Below are positions 22,511 through 33,314 of a stretch of DNA of 64,000 nucleotides, piece after piece. The stretch covers positions 101,663,128 to 101,727,127 of the forward strand of contig CM070875.1 in NCBI GenBank assembly GCA_036365515.1, in the 5' to 3' direction. The notes under the pieces were generated by a model. That model did not search any database and was not told where the DNA came from. It saw only the letters and a program-made list of their open reading frames with translations. Made by a program: the position numbers and the translations under genes. Numbering within the stretch: position 1 is the first letter of the stretch; every line of letters starts with the position of its first letter. The DNA is from Torymus aiolomorphi. Taxonomy: Eukaryota; Arthropoda; Insecta; Hymenoptera; Torymidae.

Positions 22511-24290
22511 GAACTTTCTAACATTGCCATTGTCGATTACAGTGATCAGTGGAAGATATATGTGTTTTATTTTTCCACTAATCTATTCCTCAAAAATATA
22601 TTTGTAACATATAAGATAAGTGTTTATGTAGAACTATTGGCGAAAGATACCTACTTTAAATAAATATCCAACGCTTCTGTTAAGGTACATTTTAGGTGAC
22701 ATAGATAACTATTTTTCGTTTCAATAAAAAAATGGGAATATTCGTGCAAACACCAACAAATTGGCGCAATAGGAATATTGTATTTTTTTACACATACGTA
22801 AAACTCAAATAGAGAGCGGGCATTGTAACAATTTACCAACATAGAACACAGTAGTCAGTGAAGTTATTTTATCTGAGATATGTTTTAGAAATGAGGGGAG
22901 TCTGAGGAGGGTCTACGAGGGGTCACGAGGGGGGTCAGAGGGGTGTGCCAGGAGGGTATGAGGGGTGGTGAGGGGGGTGAAGGAGGGCGTGGGTTGGAGA
23001 GGGGGTCGAGGGAGGCTCTGCCATGCTCCAAGTAATTTAAAAAAAATCACAATTTTACGTTATTTTGAGTGGGGTCTGATGGGGGTCTATGGGGTGGCGA
23101 GGGGGGGCGAGGGGGGTCTGCGTGACACGAATAGCGCTTAGAATTATATATATGGGATATTTCAGGTGAAGTCAGCAGCTCAAAATTTTAAAATCACTCA
23201 AAACTCGTTTTCTTTTAGATTTTATGAAAAAACATGTTCCTCAAATTTTAGGTCGATATTTGAAAAAATAGAAAAGCTATGCAAGATTCAAAATTCAATT
23301 TTTGCAATTTTTGGTTAAAATCCAAGTTTATTCATTTTTTAACTCAAAATCTTGAATCTTTTTGTATAGAACATTGATTCGCAAAAAGTTTGCATTTTTT
23401 CTGTAGAATGTTCCAGTATTTATTTTATGACCCTTTATTAAAGTATCTCTTTTGCTGCCTCTTAGTATACCTTCATCGAAGGATATTGAGGCTGCGGCCA
23501 AATTTTTTTTTTTTGTTGACATATTTTTTTTTGTATTCTTCTTCGAAAACCCTTAAAAATGATTTTTTGATCAATACTGGCCGAGCAAAGGGAAAAAAGT
23601 TACAATTGTTTGAAATATCAAGAAAAATCCATAATTTCAATTTTTGATAACATGATTAATGAAACTGAATATTATTCATACATCTTATTGCATGGACCAT
23701 ACCACTGAATTTTGTTAGATCGTGATCGGAAGAGGGTGTTAGGTTGCGCTGAGCCGGCGATAAGAAGAATGAATTCTTTGTGCGTCATACAATTTGGTCG
23801 CACAGAACACATTCTTCCTATTTGATCCTTTTAAGACGGAACGCTATTTTAGTCACGAAGTCGAGTTTAATTGAAAGGGAGATTTATGCTTTACAGAAAG
23901 AATATTATCATTTATATAAAAAAGGAAAAAAAAGGTAAAAAATAGGAAAATTTAATTTTTGTAACGTAACACTCTATCTTAATTTTTTAGATTTATAATT
24001 TTATATATTACTTATTACTTATTATTTAAATAAATTTAATAATAAATTTTGATATATAATTTAAAATTTATAATTTAATTTAAAACTAATATTAAATTTA
24101 TTAAAATCTATTATTTAAAATTAAAATTTTGATTATAAAATTAAAAGAAAAAAAAATTTATCTTTAGATTATGAATAACGTCTATCTTTTATTTAATTTA
24201 TCTAAAAAAATACATAATAAAGAAAACTATTATTATAAAATAAATCATATAATTAATTTATTCGTATTAATTATTAATATTTGAGTTTGT
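22511..24290. other. Non-coding region with G-rich tract
   Basis: At 22885-23125 the plus strand has many GGGG runs (GAGGGGGGTC, GGTGAGGGG type), with potential for quadruplex structure; it resembles 17238-17360. Elsewhere the DNA is AT-rich (24000-24290 is almost only A and T). No gene is seen. Confidence 0.6.
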
Positions 24291-24379
24291 GAAAGTTTAG
24301 AGGATTGTTCGTATTGGTGATTGTTGAATAAATAAACTCCTTCTTCTTGACCCAACGAACCAAATCTTTATTTAACTTA

Positions 24380-24420
24380 ACCCAACGTTTCGGACATGTA
24401 TTATGTCCCTTTTCAAGGCT
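24380..24420 (-). ncRNA. Hammerhead-ribozyme-like motif of PLE
   Basis: On the minus strand, CCTTGAAAAGGGACATAATA leads into ATGTCCGAAACGTTGGG. GGGACAT pairs with ATGTCC to give stem II, followed by the conserved GAAA and CGTT. The usual CUGANGA core reads TTGAAAAG here, so the core looks degenerate. Hammerhead motifs are known in the terminal repeats of Penelope-like elements. Confidence 0.6.
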
Positions 24421-24651
24421 ACATAGAAATTTACAAGTTTTAATTTACAAGAAAATTTTTTTACACTTTTAAATGAATAACAATTTACACTGCTCACCTC
24501 TATCAATAAATTAATAGGTTTATAAAACCATCGTTAAAAAGTACGTAATAATGTCTCACAGAGACTCGTCTGCCGTCAGTTCTCGGAAATTTAAAGTCCA
24601 AACCGAGCGATAGCTCGTATTTATATTGTGCCCTCGAGTAGTGGGGAGCTG

Positions 24652-26076
24652 TTAGTGTATTTGTAAGCTAACGTAAACCTTTGATTTTATGTTTGTGTTT
24701 TTTCTTTTTTCCAGCATTGAAAGTAATACATTTATATTATTTTTGTAACAATATTTTAAATTAGCAATGTCAGTTTTGCGATTTATGTTATTCGCAGTGG
24801 CATAAATATTTAGCATTTCTGAAAATTCTCGTTTGAATTTATTTTTCTCAACATCAAGAATCGAAACATTTTCAAAGTCGAAATTATGTTTTGTGTATTT
24901 GCAGTGCATGTATAAGGCAGATCTTTCGTCCGCATTTTTTATGCAATATTTATGTTCATAGCATCTTTTCTTTAGCGCTCTACCACTTTGTCCAACATAC
25001 GCAGCATGACAATCATTACATTTTATTTTGTAAACAATACCGGTAACATCTGATTTTTTGATTGGATCTTTTCCTAATTTAACGAAACTTAGCTTGTTAG
25101 ACATATTGTTTACATGCATGATACCATAATCTTTGCAAATCTTATTGATAGACTGTGATAAATTATTAACATAAGGAAGTATAATTAAAGGATTTTTTGT
25201 ATAAGCTTTTGTAATATTATTACAGTTGTTACTATTAAAAATGTGACAAAGTCTTTTTTTAATATTTTTTTCAATAAACTGCAACGGAAATTTATTATTT
25301 AGAAGAAATTTCTTGACCAAAGTTAAATTATTGTTATGAAAAGAACGATGGGATAATTTTATTGCTTTGTCAACTAGGGAAAAGACTAGAGCTCTTTTTT
25401 GTGAAATAGGATGGTGTGAATCAAAGCTTATATACCTACCAGAAAAGGTAGGTTTTCTATACCAATTTGTTAATGGAGAACTATTATCAACTCTAATTAT
25501 TTGCATGTCTAAAAAACTAAGTTTCTTGTCTATTTCTTTCTCAATAGTAAATTTTAAATACTCGTTGTACTGATTAAAAGTATTCAGAATATTGTCAATT
25601 TCAGTTTCTTTAACAATTAATAAACAGTCGTCTACATACCTACAGTAAAATAGTATGGAGTCGCGTAACTGTTCAAGACAACTTTCTTCAGCTTCCTCAA
25701 GGACAATTTCAGCAAATCGAGGACTACAGCTGCCTCCCATAGGAGAACCAATAAGCTGTTTGTAATATTTTTCATTGAATTTGAAAAAAGTTGAATTTAA
25801 TAATAACTCTATACCATTTAAAAACTCAATCAATGAAAGACTGATCTTATCTTTAAAATATTTCCATTTCTTTCTTATTCCATTTAAAATAAGAGTGAAA
25901 TCTAAATTTGTGTATAGAGACACAACATCTAATGAAATTAATATGTATCCTAGAGGAATTGTTACAGTACCTAATTTTTCCTTAACTTCCATACTATTTT
26001 TTACAGAATATTTTGGTTTAGGTATGTATTTTTTTAAAAAAAGGCTAAGACATTTATTAAATATTAATATTTGAAC
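24652..26076 (-). CDS. Penelope-like RT with GIY-YIG endonuclease
   Basis: The open frame extends from about 26076 to TAA/TAG at 24652; the first ATG is at 25992 (446 residues). RT motifs are LISLDVVSLYTNLD, LIGSPMGGSCSPRFAEI, FYCRYVDDCLLIV and KLSFLDMQI. The C-terminal third carries the GIY-YIG nuclease: VTGIVYKIKCNDCHAAYVGQSG and the KKRCYEHK part. RT copies RNA at a nick made by the nuclease in the nucleus. There are no internal stops or frameshifts, so the copy is fairly young, but the N-terminal part of RT is absent. Confidence 0.92.
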   Translation of the reverse strand, partial: VQILIFNKCLSLFLKKYIPKPKYSVKNSMEVKEKLGTVTIPLGYILISLDVVSLYTNLDFTLILNGIRKKWKYFKDKISLSLIEFLNGIELLLNSTFFKFNEKYYKQLIGSPMGGSCSPRFAEIVLEEAEESCLEQLRDSILFYCRYVDDCLLIVKETEIDNILNTFNQYNEYLKFTIEKEIDKKLSFLDMQIIRVDNSSPLTNWYRKPTFSGRYISFDSHHPISQKRALVFSLVDKAIKLSHRSFHNNNLTLVKKFLLNNKFPLQFIEKNIKKRLCHIFNSNNCNNITKAYTKNPLIILPYVNNLSQSINKICKDYGIMHVNNMSNKLSFVKLGKDPIKKSDVTGIVYKIKCNDCHAAYVGQSGRALKKRCYEHKYCIKNADERSALYMHCKYTKHNFDFENVSILDVEKNKFKREFSEMLNIYATANNINRKTDIANLKYCYKNNINVLLSMLEKRKNTNIKSKVYVSLQIH

Positions 26077-26194
26077 TTATTTAATTAATATTTTATTATA
26101 AATTATATAATTATAAATTGAATTATTACTGTCTTGGATTGAATATTATAAATAGGACAATTAATATCTATTTATGTATGTCTATATATGTCTA

Positions 26195-26196
26195 TT

Positions 26197-26244
<48 letters not shown>

Positions 26245-26330
26245 GGTGTGGGTGCGTGTGCGTGTGCGTGTGTGTGGGGCTGCGTCTGTGTGCCCACATG
26301 CACACATACACACACAGGCACACACTCGAT
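26195..26330. repeat. (TG)n microsatellite
   Basis: TGTG, GGTGGG and CACA runs. The plus-strand open frame across it is an artefact. Confidence 0.95.
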
Positions 26331-29300
26331 CAAGCACTATACTTATTTAAGATCAAATTCGATGTAAAATACTATTACATCATGTATATTACGATATTAT
26401 ATAACCATATATAATTACATATAATTTAATGTTGTTGCCCTCTCGAGCTGCTCGCGTTCAAATATTATGTTATATTATACCAATTTTAAAATTATATTTT
26501 ATTAATAAAATTGCCCAAAAGGATCTACGGTGTTTAAGGAAAATTTATTCAACTGCACCTTCCAGTAAACATAATAATTACATATAATTTATATATAATC
26601 ATATATAACATTTTCTGATCAGAGTCGAATAGTAATATAATAAATATGTATACATAAAATAAATTTTTTCCGTACCGTATTCATCGAAAATAAAATGGTT
26701 TTGCCCGAAAATATGATTTTGATGTAATTGCTGTGTATATCCATTGATATACAAAGATATATCAATTCGAATTATACTGAGGGAAACGGAGTCATAATAT
26801 AGGGTGTATAAAGAACCTTTTCATTCGTCAAACTTATCTTTTTACTCAATTTTCAAGGCAAGCACGAATTTTGACCGTCTTTTTGCCCGCCGGACCACTG
26901 TGCGACGCTGTCGCATGCTACGAGTCAGACAGACTCAGACCCGCGCAAAACTATGATGTAACGTTAGGCTAAGTGTTTCAATAAACCATCTTTTCATTTT
27001 CTTTTTCACACCACGTAATACTGATGTACCTAATATCCAACACTGACCTGTAATTCATTTCTCCTCCTAATTAGATAGAAATGCGTTTTTACTACTCGAT
27101 ATTCCCAATCCTCTGTCCCACTCACATACGCGAAAAAAGCCCTGATCTGCCTTCATTAAAAAAAAATACGGTGTGTATCACGGGAAGAAAAGCTACTTCA
27201 GACTTGTGTGAGGTGTGCGCAGCACTCGTCTCTGTCTCGGGCGCCTTCGGCACCCTCGACTTCCACTCTTGCAGACCACCTCACCCTCACTAGAAATAGC
27301 TTATTTTCTTCCCTTGTTGCACAATGTACTATTTTTTTATTTTAATATTTATTTATTATCGGATGTTTATGAGTTTTGATATATGTTTTTCTTACTCCCC
27401 CACCCGAAAGTACGTACTTTCGGCCCGCATCTCCGAGCCGAAAGTTAACTTTCACACCCTATTTTAGACCAACCGCGCGCTCTGATTGGCTGCCGAAATT
27501 TCTCGACCCGCTGCGCTTCAGCGCCCGCGCGCATGAGCCACTCTATCTCATGCGCACGGGTGACGAGAAAAAAGAGTTAGTTGAAATAAAAAATGGTGTT
27601 GTTTGATCGTGGTCATTATTTTTTTCTCTTGTTTTCTACACGTACTTACGAGTCGTGTAGAAACAATTAAGTAAACGTGCGGGCGGGAGCGTCCGAGGAA
27701 AAGATGCTTGTACGGTGTGAAGGTTAGACACGTACACCGAATGGACATTGATTCGTGTCGTTAGTGACCGCCATGCATAACCTTTTCAATTGTTTTCTCA
27801 CTTCTTATGTATGTTAACGTTTAAAAAGTTATGCGTCACTGTCACTAACGGGCACGTTCGACACGAATCAATGTCCATTGCGTGTACGAAGTAGACAGAG
27901 GAAAGTGTACGGGTGACGAGAAAAAAGAGTTAGTTGATCAAACTTTAATGTACTTATTTCATCACCTTATTTCTTTCTTTTTTTAATGAATGTGTTTCTG
28001 ATGCCCGCCCCAACCAGCAAAACCTCGGCTTCGCCTCGATCTTGCAAATGTCGGACGGGCATCAAACCATCTCTGCAACAGCGAAAGTAGCAGACGCCCA
28101 AAAAACCAGCTCTCCACGCCGGGTCAAAAGAAAAAACAGTCGGTAAAATCGACCGAGCGACCCAAAGCGGCCGAGAGAGGCATTACTATCGAGCGGGCCG
28201 AAAGAAAAACTAACACTCAAACACAGCTAGCAGACGACAACGCAATTTTATTAATTATTTAACAATTACAGAACGTAATTTCGGCCGGAGAGTAAGAAAA
28301 ATAGTATACAATACTTCGACCGGAAATCCAATTTCCGGCCCACGTATCGTAATATACTATTTGAAAAATTCAAAGTAAGTAATAGTCATTTAGAAGTGCA
28401 ATTAAATTAACTTATGCAATATTTTCACAAGTATAACATTTATATATCATCGGTTCCGCATAGAAAGCCGTTATCTTTGAAGCCGGTTCAGAAAGTGTCT
28501 CGTGCAATGATGTTTTTCGTTTCTATTTATATTGACAACCGATTGCGAATCAACCGACTAGTAAATTATCAAAAAATAAAGAGTTATTCATTATTATTAA
28601 TGTTCTAGAATGTATAAAAATTAAATGATCAGTCATTTTTAAGGTATGAAAAAAAAATAGTAACTAGAAACAAAAAAGGTCATTGAGCGAGATCACGCCC
28701 TTATCAGCCTGCTTCAGAGTTAACGCCTTTTTTAACCGGATCCTGAGATAACTCCTTTTTATGCCAAAGCAATGATATATATAACCTAGCAGAAATATTT
28801 TTGTTAAAAAATGTGACAAACTGTTATAGTTAATTACAATACAAATTATTTGAAACTGTTTCAAACTATTTAAAATTGCTAAAAACTGTTTAAAAATGTG
28901 TCCATAATCCTACATTTTGTAACATGCATAAACAGTTAAAAACAGTTACAAAAAGTTTTAAATAATTTTTAACTGTTATTAACTTGTTTTATTTGATGCA
29001 CAAAATCTTACAAGAAAAATGTATTTGCTATACATCGAATCAGAGTACTTATTGGGCGTTGAGACTCAATTCTCCCAGTTCGGTAAGCGCGGGCGCCTAT
29101 ACCTCACCTTTTGAGCGCGTGCTTACGGTATCAAAATATATCTATCGAAAAAACTTCGCATACGTTATCAACGTATTTTTTCGTCAGCTTTCTCGTGGCT
29201 TGAGCATCATATCTCGGTGTATTTGGGCCCCCTAAACATGACTACAAGATGAAAATTGGTCTACGATGTCTGAACTTTGAAATATGTGAAGTATACGATT

Positions 29301-29520
29301 TTTGAAATGTCTTTAAAGATAAAACAAAAACAATTTTTGTATTCACTTTTTCGACAGTATAATCAAGCGTTGCTTGTCCCATTCAAGACCAACTTCAAGT
29401 CATCCTTCTACAATTTTTTATTTCCTAGATCAGAATGTGTAAACTTCAAAATAGAAATAAATAATTTGATTTTAAGAGCTATGTGAGTTTTTAAAAATCA
29501 CGCATTTAAATCTCGGCCAA
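26331..29520. other. Non-coding region with small repeats
   Basis: No gene is supported. Noted inside: an inverted repeat at 27730-27890, a 29-bp exact direct repeat (27556-27584 and 27909-27937), and GC-richer islands at 27200-27290, 27440-27560 and 28000-28210. Short open frames here have no recognisable content. Confidence 0.5.
27556..27937. repeat. 29-bp direct repeats flanking an inverted repeat
   Basis: ACGGGTGACGAGAAAAAAGA followed by GTTAGTTGA occurs at 27556-27584 and 27909-27937. Between them, arms 27730-27782 and 27830-27890 share TGGACATTGATTCGTGTCG, TTAGTGAC and GCATAAC in opposite orientation, with a short insertion in one arm. Confidence 0.75.
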
Positions 29521-29522
29521 AA

Positions 29523-29892
29523 GGTGCCATAGCCGTATCATTACCGACTGAGCAATTGGCACAGTTTCAAGCTTATTAAAAATAAAATACGTAGAATCAC
29601 AAAAATCAAGAGAACACCCTTCTGCGCTTTTGAACGTTCTATCATCCAGTAAAAGTTTGAAGTCGAAATATCAAGTGGTTTTTGCAAAAACTTTGAACAA
29701 AACAAAATTCGGTTTCGTTCAAAGTTTTTGTAAAAACCATTTGATATTTCGACTTCAAATTTTTACTGGGTGATAGAACGTTCAAAACCACAGAAGGGTG
29801 TTCTCTTGATTTTTTGTGATTCTACGTATTTTATTTTCAATAAGCTTGAAACTATGTCAATTGCTCGGTCGGTAATGGTAGGACTATGCCAC
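29523..29892. repeat. Near-perfect hairpin, ~176-bp arms
   Basis: Left arm 29523-29698 and right arm 29717-29892 are inverted copies with an 18-base loop. Shared text includes TTTCAAGCTTATT, AAATAAAATACGTAGAATCA, TCAAGAGAACACCCTTCTG and TTTGAACGTTCTATCA. It is a foldback/MITE-type repeat with no coding content. Confidence 0.9.
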
Positions 29893-30921
29893 CCCGTTAA
29901 AGAGCACAACTGATGCTACATTATTTTGTAGGAAATAATATAAAAGAAAAATTTTCGCATTATTTTCTAAAATATCTCACAAACGGTACCTTAAATATCT
30001 CCAAATTTTGATTTTGTAAACTAATTCTGATCTTGGCATCATGTTACGGGACCAAAATACACTGAGATATGGTGGTCTAGTCTAACGCACAGAACCATCT
30101 CTTTTTTTTGTGGCTGTGTAATTTTTGAATACAGCATTTTTTGATTTAGCTCAGCATTTAACTGCTTTAATAGACTGTTTTCATGTTGCATATTTTCTTG
30201 ATTAAAGCTTTTTTCATTTATTGTTTTATTATAATATTTTTAAATATAGTATAGTCAACTTGTGCAATATATATTTTCGGAAAAAATGCATTCTACTGTA
30301 GCCACTCTAGTTTTAGAGGGATAACTGTACCTTGTGTTGATATGATTATGGTGGGTCTTTCTGGTCCCAAGCCATTTTTGATTTCTTCACATTATATTAT
30401 TGAATTGACATCGTATGCAACAGTATACTGTATTAGATGCTGTTAAACTTACACTTTTCCTATACTTAGTTTATAAGAAAAAATTTTTTTTTTTTTTATT
30501 ACGTTTATTTATGGGGATATCATAACGGCCTATTAGTAAAATATTTTCATTATATTTTTAATTATAATAAAAATAATAGCCCTTAAAATATCCAATTTCG
30601 TAAACCTGAAATTGGCCTATACGCTCACGACTCGAAAAACCAAGATTTTGTAAAGTTTCTTCGTCGCTGTACAAAAATATTGGGTTCCTTTTATTTGTAC
30701 CTCTTTGTTGGGGCAAATTACTATTATCATGCTATATGAATTGGAATCATGTGCGTTTCTTCGAAATTCACGTATTTTAATCCTACGTAAGGCGTCGTGT
30801 ATAAATAAATTGTCTGTAGTGTAAGATATTTTATATTTCGTCACAAAATATTTTTTCACTTTCCTTCTCTACACGTTTATATAATGGTAATAAATTTTTA
30901 TTAAATTTGAATATTTATTTT
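29893..30921. other. AT-rich DNA upstream of dynein exon
   Basis: No gene is seen. It is presumably intron sequence of the dynein gene if the exon at 30928 is functional. A pyrimidine-rich stretch leads into TTTTTTCAG. Confidence 0.6.
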
Positions 30922-30927
30922 TTCAGT
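30922..30927 (+). promoter_or_regulatory. Splice acceptor of dynein exon
   Basis: TTTCAG at the end of a T-rich tract, immediately before the first codon of the conserved dynein reading frame (TATCGTCAG). Confidence 0.85.
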
Positions 30928-32347
30928 ATCGTCAGAATCTATTTATAACATGGTGTCAACATTTACACAGTGCTAATCTTCAGTTTCGTCCTGATATTGC
31001 TCGAACAGAATATTTATCAAATCCTGATGAACGTCTTAGATGGCAAGCGAACGCTTTACCTGCCGATGAATTATGTACTGAAAATGCAATAATGTTAAAA
31101 CGTTTCAATAGATATCCTTTGATTATAGATCCATCTGGACAAGCTACTGAGTATTTAATTAATGAATTTAAAGGCAGAAAAATAACTAAAACTAGTTTCC
31201 TTGATGATTCTTTTAGAAAAAATTTGGAAAGCGCACTAAGGTTTGGAAATCCACTACTTGTTCAAGATGTTGAGAACTACGATCCTATACTCAATCCGGT
31301 CTTGAATAGAGAGCTAAGGAGAACGGGTGGTAGAGTTTTAATCACTCTTGGTGATCAGGATATAGATTTATCGCCATCCTTTGTTATATTTTTATCCACA
31401 CGCGATCCAACTGTTGAGTTTCCACCTGACATTTGTTCACGAGTTACATTTGTTAATTTTACTGTTACAAGAAGTTCGTTGCAAAGTCAGTGTCTGAATC
31501 AAGTACTGAAAGCTGAGAGACCTGATATTGATGAAAAACGCTCTGATTTACTCAAATTACAAGGAGAATTTCACTTAAGGTTACGACAACTAGAAAAATC
31601 ATTATTGCAAGCCCTTAATGATGCTAAGGGTAAAATATTAGATGATGATTCAGTTATAACAACCCTTGAGACACTTAAACAAGAAGCCGCCGATATAAGT
31701 AAAAAAGTAGAAGAAACAGATAAAGTCATAGCGGAAATCGAAACTGTATCTCAGCAGTACCTACCATTATCTCAAGCCTGTTCAAATATATATTTTACAA
31801 TGGATAGTTTAAATCAAATACATTTTCTCTACCAGTATTCGCTAAAAATGTTTCTAGATATTTTTACATCAGTATTAACTAAAAATTCTAAATTAATCAA
31901 CATTTCAGATTATTCACAACGATTGGCATGTATAACAAATGACCTCTTTTCTGTTTGTTACGAAAGAGTAGCTAGAGGAATGTTGCATAATGATAGACTT
32001 ACCTTTGCCTTACTACTATGTCGGATTCATCTAAAAGGTATATCATCTGGAATAATGTATGACAACGAATTCACATTTTTCTTAAGAGGAAAAGAGGGAG
32101 TTCTCAATGTTCGCATACCGCCCATATCTAATCTCAGTTCTGAGCAACAAGAGGCGTTAATGCGATTAAGTACCAGATTAATAGCTTTTCGAAAATTAGC
32201 TGATATTGTACAAAATAATATCGAATTTAATACGTGGCTGCAATCACCTACACCTGAAATTTGCGTGCCAAAACTGTGGGAAGAAGAGAAACCTGGTTCA
32301 CATATTGGAATAGCAATGAATCAGTTGCTACTTATTCAAGCTTTCCG
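30928..32347 (+). CDS. Dhc64C: Cytoplasmic dynein 1 heavy chain, internal exon
   Basis: A 1420-base exon is open from the acceptor (TTTCAG) to the donor (CTTTCCG|GTAAGT at 32347). It starts [20 protein letters not shown], before the ATG at 31092, so that ATG is internal. Key text is [81 protein letters not shown] and [20 protein letters not shown]. This is the AAA5 module, its linker helices and the start of AAA6 of the minus-end microtubule motor. The dynein-1 isoform is clear from the very high conservation. No other dynein exon lies within ~30 kb on either side, so the flanking introns are huge or the exon is isolated. Confidence 0.93.
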
Positions 32348-32353
32348 GTAAGT
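32348..32353 (+). promoter_or_regulatory. Splice donor of dynein exon
   Basis: GTAAGT directly after the codon text CTTTCCG; the conserved protein continues elsewhere. The following bases do not encode dynein. Confidence 0.85.
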
Positions 32354-32488
32354 ACAAAGTATCACTTCAATATTTTCTATTTTATTTTTTTTACAGCTTT
32401 TCAGTATTATTCTTGTTGTCGAACACAAACTGACGATGCAGATCACACCTCGGTTAGAGCAACTTTACAAAAAGAGAATAATTACACA

Positions 32489-32770
32489 TAAGTGGACGCC
32501 GAAGTCTAAATTAAAAAATTCTTATCTTTTGGGATTTTGGAGACTTTTGTGCCCTTTGGATATTAATGTCAATTAATTGCCGAGAAAACCTTGAAAAACT
32601 TGCGTGGGTAATATAACCTATAAATTAAAAAAATAAAATGATCATAATGTTTTAAATTTTAAGCACTTGGGCGTGATTTGTATATAAACCCCGATATTTC
32701 AGTCGAATCGGTTAATTATTCCAAAAGAAAACTTTAAAAAACTAACTGACGAGATTTCGGCCTCCACTTA
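32489..32770. mobile_element. TA-flanked MITE in dynein intron
   Basis: It begins TAAGTGGACGCCGAAGTC and ends GATTTCGGCCTCCACTTA, inverted copies with two differences, giving ~18-bp TIRs and a TA at both ends. It is 282 bp long with no coding content. The TA duplication suggests the Tc1/mariner superfamily. It lies 141 bases after the dynein splice donor. Confidence 0.8.
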
Positions 32771-32777
32771 ACAAAAG

Positions 32778-33310
32778 GCCGAGTCCATCTCAAAACAGGT
32801 GGTCAGTGTATGCTTATGTCACCTATCATTTTGAAATTAAAATATTTATTTTCTTCTCCAAAAATTATTTGACACTTATTTTTTAATTTTTTTGTTTCAT
32901 AAAAATTTCATGCGTTCAGCGATGCGAAAAATTCCGAGAAAATTCTTACTTAGAAAAAATTTTTTCAACGTAATTTTCAAACTTATACTGTTTCACCAGT
33001 TTTTTAAGCTTTTAAGAGTGTAACACATAATATTACTTATTTTTGAGCCCTCCTTCACGACTTTTATGTTATTTAAAAAAATAAATATAAAAAATGCACG
33101 AGTTATGCACTTTTTACTGAAAAATTCACTTCTTATAAAAGTGCATTTTTCTCGAAAACCCCATTTTTCTTTTACTCAATTTTCTTTTGTCGTGATAGAG
33201 GACGTAAATACCTATCTGGACGTATTTGTAATATTCAGAGGCTTTGCGCTGGGATAGCGATCACTAATGAGATAACACACACACAAACAATTTTTTCACG
33301 CTTAACGCTT
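32778..33310 (+). repeat. Repeat R, copy 1
   Basis: Shared text with 35752-36276 (same orientation) and 37575-38086 (opposite): CCATCTCAAA, TCTCCAAAAATTATTTGAC, ATGCACGAGTTATGCACTTT and ATAGAGGACGTAAATACCTATC. It flanks the DNA transposon at 33315. The open frame at 33066-33257 lies in the repeat and is not a gene. Confidence 0.85.
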
Positions 33311-33314
33311 ATAT

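Larger units (their letters stand above)
24300..26076 (-). mobile_element. Penelope-like element, 5' truncated
   Basis: The minus strand holds a PLE open frame (RT plus GIY-YIG nuclease). It is followed by a 3' region with a hammerhead-like motif and the end text AATACGAACAATCC close to 24310. The RT fingers at the N-terminus are missing, so the copy is truncated at about 26076. Confidence 0.85.

Noticed and set aside
21989..22663. Long open frame of 224 codons on the plus strand
   Set aside because: It is translated CT/TCTCTG simple sequence (Ser, Leu, Cys, Val only); no gene-like composition.
26118..26414. Plus-strand frame of 98 codons
   Set aside because: Centre is a TG microsatellite with AT-rich flanks; no coding signal.
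32385..32491. Second dynein exon after TTTACAG at 32388
   Set aside because: The translation after this acceptor-like site has no dynein similarity and hits a stop; probably intron sequence.
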